From: Symsagittifera roscoffensis
Lineage: Eukaryota; Xenacoelomorpha; Acoela; Convolutidae
Direction of reading: 5' to 3'
DNA length: 60,000 bases
Assembly: GCF_963678635.1 (NCBI RefSeq)
Contig: NC_087063.1
Coordinates: 84,555,574-84,615,573 of the forward strand
Made by a program: the position numbers and the translations under genes. The notes beneath the pieces are model-generated. The model ran no database searches. It was not told where the DNA came from and was given only the letters and a program-made list of their open reading frames with translations. Shown here piece after piece: positions 24,101 to 33,100 of this stretch. The stretch's first letter is position 1. Each line of letters opens with the position of its first letter.

Positions 24101-27100
24101 AGGATCTGGAAGACGCGAGGCAGGCGTCCAGGACAGCCCAGAAGAAGATGGCGGAGACTGCGAGTGAGTTGTTCCAGTGCAGACAGAGCAACAAGGAGTT
24201 GGAGAGTGAGAACAACAGACTGCAGAACAGGCTGAAGGATCTGAACGAGGAGTACAAGAGCAGACTCGTCCGATATGTGGACGACATCGCCGTAAGTCAA
24301 ATCAAGTGAAGTCCATCCACCACTCCCTAAATACACTGCCTCTTTTAATCAGCGTCATTTTAATCAACGCCCAAATATGAGATAAACTACCCTGTATTGG
24401 GACAATTTAGATATTATTGAACGATTTTTGAAGAAAAACAGTGATGTGGTGAAGGTGAAAGCGTTAATGGGAAACAAACCGTGCTGATAATCCATTGGGC
24501 TGAGGATTTAATATAGGAATTGCGAGAGGCTAAGTGTATCTAACTTATAAGTCAATAGATTTTGAAATTTTTCGGAGTGAGCGATGGTGTTTTCTTTTGT
24601 AATTTGAGGTGTGATGTAATTTGAACTTGGGTTTCATGTTGTGATGTGTTGTGTTGTGTGTGATCAGGAGTACATAGACTCCACGCGTACTCAGAGTGAG
24701 AAGAACATTAAGCTGAAGGCATACATGGAGGCCATGATGAAGGACATCAAAAGAGCGTCTCACACGAGGGAGGAGCAGCTGACAGATGCTGTGAAGAAGT
24801 ACAAGGGAGTGTCCAAGACATTCATCAAGCGACACGAGGAACTGCTAGTCGCCTACAGGTACTCACCGCCCTCATCCAATACTCACAATCACTTACTTTT
24901 TTCACTCATTTCTAGACAACAGTCAATTTCACTCGAAGGAATCCAATCTGGCCTCAACTAATAGCCACAACATCAAAACAGCGAGTAAATGTGAATTAAG
25001 TTAAGGCTAACAACAAGGTCTGGGAGCTCAGATTGCGCGACAATGGCGAGTTAAGTTTTGTGATTTGACCAACATAAGGAGTTGGTTTTGTGGAAATACT
25101 AACTTCAGATTGTGCTGAGGCTCTCTTGATGTTATCGATATGTGATTTGATATGAATGCAATTAACCATCTTTAAAATCTGTTTAATTTGTTTTGTGAAT
25201 AAAGAATAGTTAAAAGTAGACGAAAGTTGAAGATTTTTTTGGAGCACTCCAGGATTCAAGATAAATGAGTGTCATTACTATCATTAAATACTTCTGCATT
25301 GCTGGTGCTTGCTCTTTATTCTAAAGTTAGTTGTCTATTTCATTTTCATTCAATCAGTGTTATTTATGTGTAGACTTTTGCGGACTCAGATCATCAACTT
25401 GGGTTATGACATAGACCTGGGCCCTGACCAGTTTGACCTGTATATCAATGATGCGGATCTGAAGCTCGACCAGCAGAATGATCTGGCCAAGTTGTCCCGT
25501 GCCCTGAAGGAGGCCCACGAAGAGATCAGGAAGATGAAAGAGGGTGTCACTATATCGCCCAAGGCCAGGCAAGTTTGCAAAAGTAATACGAGCGTCAGAG
25601 GCCCAGTAGGTATGGTGCATGGCTCTCCGCTCGAAAGTAGTGGGCTCGAATTCCAGTTGGGTTTTGGTCGCAGGGTTTCCTATGTCATCTGCCTTCGCAG
25701 GGTAGAAACGGTTTCGGCAAAATGTCTTGCTTGTCACTGTGCCCAACCAAGTTTGAAGGTGTCAGTATTGTATCAAGCACTGTGTGCTCGTGTCGAAAGA
25801 CTGAAATTAGAATGGAGTGCGATCAAAAAGTAGACGTGCCATAAAGTAAACAAGTCGTCAGCCAATGACCACCAGCTAGTGTCATTAAGTAGACAAGGCA
25901 TAGGCCAATCACGATCGAGATGAGAAGACAAACGTACGAAGTGTTTCCTTTTTCTATTCTGATTGGCTCAGGACGTGGCTACTTTTTGACCTGTGATCTT
26001 TTTACTACCTAACCGATTAGAGTTCTGCAATGAGAGTTGGAGTAATAGAAAAAATTAAATAGTAATGAAAAAAAATTAGTCTTAACTGCTCTCAGATTAA
26101 CGGTGACAGATTTTTCCGGATTAAAACCAACTCACTGAAAGATCTTTCACTTCTCGTTTGCTTCAGCACAAAGATGGCGACCTCCTCGCGCAGAGCACTG
26201 CATGATGAGATGGACGATGCGAGACACTCTCTGCGCGAGTTCTCCCGAAACCAACTGGTGAGAGGGAAACGAGACTTTTCTAACGTCCATTCTGCAACAT
26301 GCGCCCTTTTCTTAAGATAAACAGTGTTTTACAGTTGCGAAGCGAGTGCATTAGTGCGAACCTATTTTTGCAAATATTAGAGCAAAAATTGGTGCCACTC
26401 TTGGGGCACCTTTACAGCTTTTTGATAGCATGTGCTTTGACATTTGGATAGTAGTAAGTTAACTCAGTTGATGCATTTTAATTCATCAAATGAACTGTAA
26501 CGGGAAAAAACATAATAATAATGAAAACTCGGTTTCAGAAATCTTCTACCTCTATATATCTCGCAATTTTTTGAAATGTGTAATTTATACATAATGTGGC
26601 TTTATGCTGGTGATCGAGTTGTGTTGCCTGTTTAGATGTCCTTGGAGGCTGAGAAGGCTGCCTTGCTGGCGAGGGCCACTGTAGCTGAGGAACAACTGCA
26701 GGAGACGCAGGAGTACATCGACAAACACCTCACCAGGTTACTCAATTGTTGATTATTACCCTCGATACATTTTGATTATTTCCCTCGCGATAAGCAAGGG
26801 TATTGCAATCTGGTACTAGACTTTTTTTTCCCGTAATCAACTTTATCCACAGGATCATTTCTAGAGAATCTCTAGAGGATCTTCACTTTTTAAATAAGAT
26901 GTTCACTTTCTTCACTTCTATCACTTAAGTAGTAACTAGTTTCGTAGCCTGTTTCTTTAGCCCTTTTCAGGTTGTAATTATCTTTTCAAAAAAGTTTCTC
27001 ATTTTTTTTTTGGGTTCGGGGTTTTCGTCCTAGTTTCTGTTGGTGCATTTTCCGTGTTTTTAACGCCATTTTTTTTATCTGGAGGGGTTTTTATTTTTTA

Positions 27101-30100
27101 CTTTTCAAAGCATTGGTTTTTTTTACAAATTGAACAGTTTTTACTATAACTGAACCGTCACAAATTGTAAAGTTTCTGTCTGATTTTTCATGTCAGTTTT
27201 TGTTTTTTTTTCGTTTTTTTTTAATTTCAAACAGTTTCAGTAACTTCACCCGATACAAATATGAAGTTTTTGTAGCTGTAATTTTTCAAATTTTGTCACG
27301 TTATTTTCGTCAAGTATAATTTTCTAACATAATTTTTTTCTTACTTCTGTCTTTTTTGTCATTCACTATTTTGTAGCGCAATGTGTTTTTTGCATTGCAA
27401 GTGTTGCGAAGCTCGGCTTCGCCTCTGAATAAATATTTGAGCCATAGCTCCATTTGAGAATGTTCACCTCGAATGAAACTTCGGAGATAATTCGAATGAA
27501 AGTTGAAACATCTGTCCGTCCACTTACTACAAAGATATCAGTTAACTACTGTATTGAAGCAAACTTTTTCAAAGGAACGTTGGATGGATTAGAGTATTGA
27601 GAAATCCGCGATCTGATGCAATCTAGTCAGGGCGCGAGGGTGCATCAGTGTTGTTCGTTTTTGCTGTTTGATCCTTATATTTGTCTCAAATTTACTTGTT
27701 TCGAATTTCATGCGATTCTTATAATGATTAGAATGGTTTTTTACTGTTCAACAGTCAGTCGCGTTACCATCTGTCCCAAACGCGGTAAGCTTGAATGAGA
27801 AAGCATAAATCATAATTCCAAGGGCTGTTCCACTCAAGCTTTTGTGGGGACGCAAAAAGCCTGATATGCTCGAAAATATTCACTCCTTTGGAAGACATTC
27901 CAATAAAAATTTAATCAAATCAATCAAGTAACTTCAAATCGATGAAAGTGTAAAAAAAGCTAAATGTAATATTTCATTCTCGAACTGACTCCTCTGGCTT
28001 TTTGGTCAATTGAATTACCATTGCTCTACCAATAATTGGCACAGTCACACTTATTGACAATCAAGACAAGGGTAGAGATTAAAAATGCAATGGTAAAAAG
28101 TCTTTCAAATGATCAAATTAACAAAATTTGAAGTTACTTATTTTACCTAGTTAAAAAAATAACGTCGGATCGAGATTTGAACCTACCCATACAGACTGGG
28201 GGTGCGTAGCAGATATACTAGACCAGATATTTGTCTGGGTAGAGAAACGGAAAAATTCGAATTTTTTTTTCTACGACATACGCAACCTGAGACAATAAAC
28301 AGTTGGAATATTTTTGCCCCTGATCGTCATTTGAACCGGGTCTTCCGGCTTGCGAGACTGAAACATATATGCCTGGCTATGGTCTCAGTTACAATTAAAC
28401 AATCAAATTTTTTAAATCTAGGTCATCCATCCTTTATTTACCGGCTAATCCCGGGAAAAATGGGCGTTTCTCCTTTATTGTTCGAGCCGCGTCCTTGAAA
28501 AATGAGCTGAAGGAACTCATTAGCCTGTTTTAGTTCATTCAAAAGCTCGAAAGTTGTCAAATGTGGTATCATATTAAATCTTCTTCGGCGTTTTTCGGAT
28601 TTGGAGATTTATTCCGATTTCGAAACTTTGTATGTTTTGTGTTTCAAATTGAATGTCAATAAACGCTATGAGGAACTTATGTTGTAGATCGTGTACGTTT
28701 TTTTTATCAGAAGTCTTTAAAGTTGTTCACGCTCTCATTTGATTTTTCCGTGGTTTGACCTTCGGTCTTTTTGGGTTCAATTGAGATGTATTTGCTAAAA
28801 GGCAGGCAAATAAGCCCATCAATTACAAAATGCAAATTGCGAGAAGAAATTGAATGGTTTATAGTTTTAGAAGTGGATTTTACTTTAAGACTTCCCTAAA
28901 AATAACATTTTTTCAAGTTATTGTTTTTATGAAAGTGCCCATCAGAAATTATTCTTGAAATTCCAAGAGCCTCACTGTCTTGTATTTTTTCTTAGAAAAT
29001 TAAAATGTTTCCAAACAAGTAGTCGTAGATTTTAAGTATAAAAGCACAAATAATTATCACTCAAGAGTTCGTTGATTTTTAAGGAAAAAGTCTAAAAATT
29101 GTTCATAAAAAATTTCATCTGATTAAAAAATACACGCTAGCGATAAGTTACACAAGCCTGGGCGAAAAGAAAGAAATAACCCTCGAGTTTTAGCCATAAA
29201 ATTCTGTCGGGACATTAAACTGGATTTTTTGTGGCTGTGAAAACCGAAGTCGTAGCCGTTGAATGATTTGGATTTTGGCTCTATTTTACTCCAGTAATTT
29301 TCAGAAAGTTCTATCCAGTATCCGAAAGCCTGGTGTCTTACAAGAATTTGCTTCAAAGTTTAAGCATTGGTTCTCCCTCCTCACAATTGTTTCTTCCAAG
29401 TTGGAACCATTCGTAGGATGTACTTTTGTACGCTAGCTATCAATTTGTACCATAGGATCAACGCTTCTGCTTTATGTTTGAGACCATCCCGGAAGAGCAA
29501 AACAATACTAACAACCCCCCTCAATACAAAAAAAATTCCATATTCATGAAGTACTCCACACACGAGTGGTTTCGAACTACATTGAAACTGCCCCCTTACC
29601 TAAAATACTCACCGAAAACCCTGCTGACCTTCCCAATTGAACTCTCACTGAGTCGAAAGGTCTGTTCATGCCCCGCTCAACTACGCTGCGGTTACTCCCC
29701 CTTATTTTCCTACCTCAACAGACTTGACCCAAGTGTCCCCTACGAATGCCCAAAATGCTTCAACAATCCACATGACCCCAACGACCTCTTTCATTTTCCA
29801 CAAAACCCTTCTATACTAATTACACTTTCACTCTGGTCCAATTCTGTCGAGGCTTCTGCCTTCCTCGGGTTCAATCAGCCTCTAAGCACCCCAGTTGAGA
29901 TCGCTCCTAATGACCAGTTTCAAACATTGTTTCGGTCATGAAACTAAAACCGTTCCTCTCTATAGTGTGCCGCAGATACAGTATAGAGGAAATTAGACAC
30001 CACGATCATAGCATTTGCTATCCTGTCTACATTTGACAGCTTGGTGATTCACCGAAACGGGCGCCGCAACCAGAATCACTAAAGGTTTTACTTACTACAT

Positions 30101-33100
30101 CGGGGCCAAGTACTACCCAAAGGCTCCCCGATGGAAGCCGCAATGTGAGACTTGGCCGAGACAACGAAACTAATAACCTTCCACTAAATGTGCTGAAAAT
30201 AACCAAAACTAAGTAATCAACCTCGATCTGTTAGTTTTTTGTATTTTTTGGAAGCAATACTCGTGGACTGGTATGAGATGACAGGCTTTTCTTTTCAATA
30301 CTTTTGTAAGAAAGTCTATTGAGTGTATGGTTTAATATTGGATGTCTTAGTGTATTGGCTCGTGTTCAAATCTGGAAGGTTTTTTTGATGTTGATCTTTT
30401 GAGTGTTTCTTGGGTTTTTCCTTTGGCGGTTTTCGCTCGAGTTTACAAAATGCGTTTAGCCTGTGTGAGAAGTTCGTGTGCATAAATGAGTGGGCCTTTC
30501 AATAGGGCAACAGATAGCACTCTGTTTGCTGTCTTTTGTCACCCAAACCGAAGCATAACTATTCATCGCGACATTGCCCTTTATGAATGTCGTTACTACA
30601 ATATTACAAAAGGTGATCCAGCTAACCTTATAGAGTTAAGCTTTTTTCATCTTCACGGCTGTTTTTAGGATTTTTATCAGCTTTTTATATCTTGTAACTC
30701 TGAGCGTGTTCAACTGTTTCAAATTAGTATTCTATTATGGAGCAAACCGACTCACCAATTAACAAACAATTAAGTATCTCCAATATTTTGGTTGATTGAC
30801 TGAAATCCAGGGATCATTATAAAGACTCTTCTCTCTTTCTCTCAGCATTAGAGAGGGAAGCTAGTGTATCGATCTGCCCTCTGACATAATCTGCTCTTCT
30901 CTTTTCTTACCCCCTGTCACTTTCCGCCTTATTCTAATGGCCTCAGGGCAAGCTGACACCCTTTTATTCTACTTCATACTACTCTGAAAGACAAATGTCA
31001 GGATTACCCTAAAATATGTCAAAAGCCTATTCCATATCTTGCCACGGAATAAAAACAGAAAAATATAAAAAGAAACTTCTGAGTTAAAATTGTGAAGACG
31101 ACGACAAGTTTTTAGCAATTTGTTCGTTTAAAAGAAATTTTGCCGAGGATTTTTTAGAATCGTTTTTTGGGTCGAACTGGGTCTCAAAATTGCTTGTTTT
31201 CAAACATGAAAATTGATTCAAAGTAGCTTTCAAATTGTGAGTGGAATATCGGTCGTTGTTCTGTTCTTTCGCACCTGCATATGACTTGAGATCCAAACAA
31301 ACAGGACGATTATCCAGACCTAAACTGATAAACAAGCGAGGGGACCGAAGAGCATTCAAAGGCTCAGTCGAGTATAAATACCCTCCCCTATCCACAAATA
31401 TCGCTGGCATTATCTGGATTTCTGTCTCAATAATCCACACTTGTTCGGTTGAGAGAAGGAGCGAGGTATCAAAGCGTAAAATTTGATTTCAAAGGCACTT
31501 CTTTGAACTCAAATTGTATTTTGATAAATTGGTTTTATCCAAATTAAGTTTGCAAATATGTTAAGTTTTCAGAATTGAACTGCCTTGGTTTTTTTTCTGA
31601 GCTTGAGCTATAATCTTGTTTGGAATTAAAGAAAAAGGAAGTTTATGAATCTGGCTGTTTAAAAGTTGATCTGGATTCAATACTTCTTGAAAATGATCTG
31701 CTTTTGGCGATGTTTTTATCTCAGATTAATTTTATGTGCTTAGCTCCTGGTTGTTCAGCAAGAAAACAAACCAAGCTTACATAGCAAGATTGTATAACTA
31801 ATGAGCTGTGTGATATAAACCGATTTGTGGATCTGCAAAGCGGATTGTTAAGCAGTCTTTGAGGAAAGAAGGCTTGAAAACAGAGAAGACCTAAAATCCA
31901 GAGAAGAGAATACAAACACATATTTATTGTTCCGACTTTCCAAGAAACCGGAATATTTATGCTTGGTGCGGTTTTTTTATTTGCTCAATTTTCGGCAATC
32001 GAAATATTAGTTTTTAACAAAAATGTTTATGCCCTATTGAACATATCGACTCCCTGAAATCAAATTTGAAAATCGCTAATTTGGCCGTAATCTGGTAAAA
32101 TGTAATGTGGTGAATTTCTCGTTCGTGATTCAGAATGGCTAGTGAACTTAATTTTCCGATAATGAAAGCAGGGGCGGATCTAAGATTCTCTCGAGGGGGC
32201 GGCGGATTTTCAAAAAAGGTTCGAAAATCATTTTCTCGACCTTTTTTTAGGTTAATCAAATTAACTTTCCGAGCTCTCTCAAAGCATTAAAAAACTCTGT
32301 TTCGGCCAAATTGTCTGCGTAGCTGGCAAAATTTAAAAAAAAAGTGGGCCAAAAAGCGTTTTTATGCATTTTTTTTTTTGGAAAACTGGCGAAAAAATTG
32401 CGTTTTTTCGGCGCGCGCTTCCCCCTCAAAGTTAATAAATAATTGCAACGAAGGCGCCTTTAGAAAATTTTTTGAGTGCCTCAAATATTCTCTCAAATAA
32501 AATTGTCGGCAAATTATTAAGAGTAATGAGCGTAGTGAAGACTCATACAGCTCTTGCTGATTCTTTTGTTTTTTTTTTCAGGAAAAGTCTATAATAACTA
32601 CAGATGTGCATTCATACATATTATTGCGCTTATGAATGCACTTAGGTAAATATGCACTTTTTGAGTTATTGAAATTCATCTGATGAAAGTGAGGTAAATA
32701 TCACTATCCAAATACGAACGTCGAAATGGCGCAAAAAAACATGAACGATTTCTAATTTCGTAAGTGGAATTTAGTTTTTAGATTTCCAGCGGAATAAAAA
32801 CTTTACCTGTTGATCCAGTTTTTTCTAGTTGGGTTAATGTTATGAAAAAAGCGCCAATCCTAAATTGTTCTAGAATTTCAAAGAGCTTAACATGCATCCA
32901 TTTTTTTCTTTGAAGTTCGAAAAATGAGATTTTTTCTACAAAATCTGTTTTTCTATGTTAACTTGCGTTCATCGTTCTTTTCCAATCTTTGATTGGCTAT
33001 GTCTTTAATTAATTAAGTTTAATTCATATTGAGGTGATCATACTTGTTCAAAATAGCGGTGATAATTGTAGCTTGTGGTCAACTTCGAATTTGGCCGAGC

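Noticed and set aside
29474-29941. Host zinc-finger gene
   Set aside because: The Cys/His arrangement and the L-W-S-N-x-V-x-A-x-x-F-L-G ending are those of LINE ORF2 C-termini, with a 3' tail and no introns.
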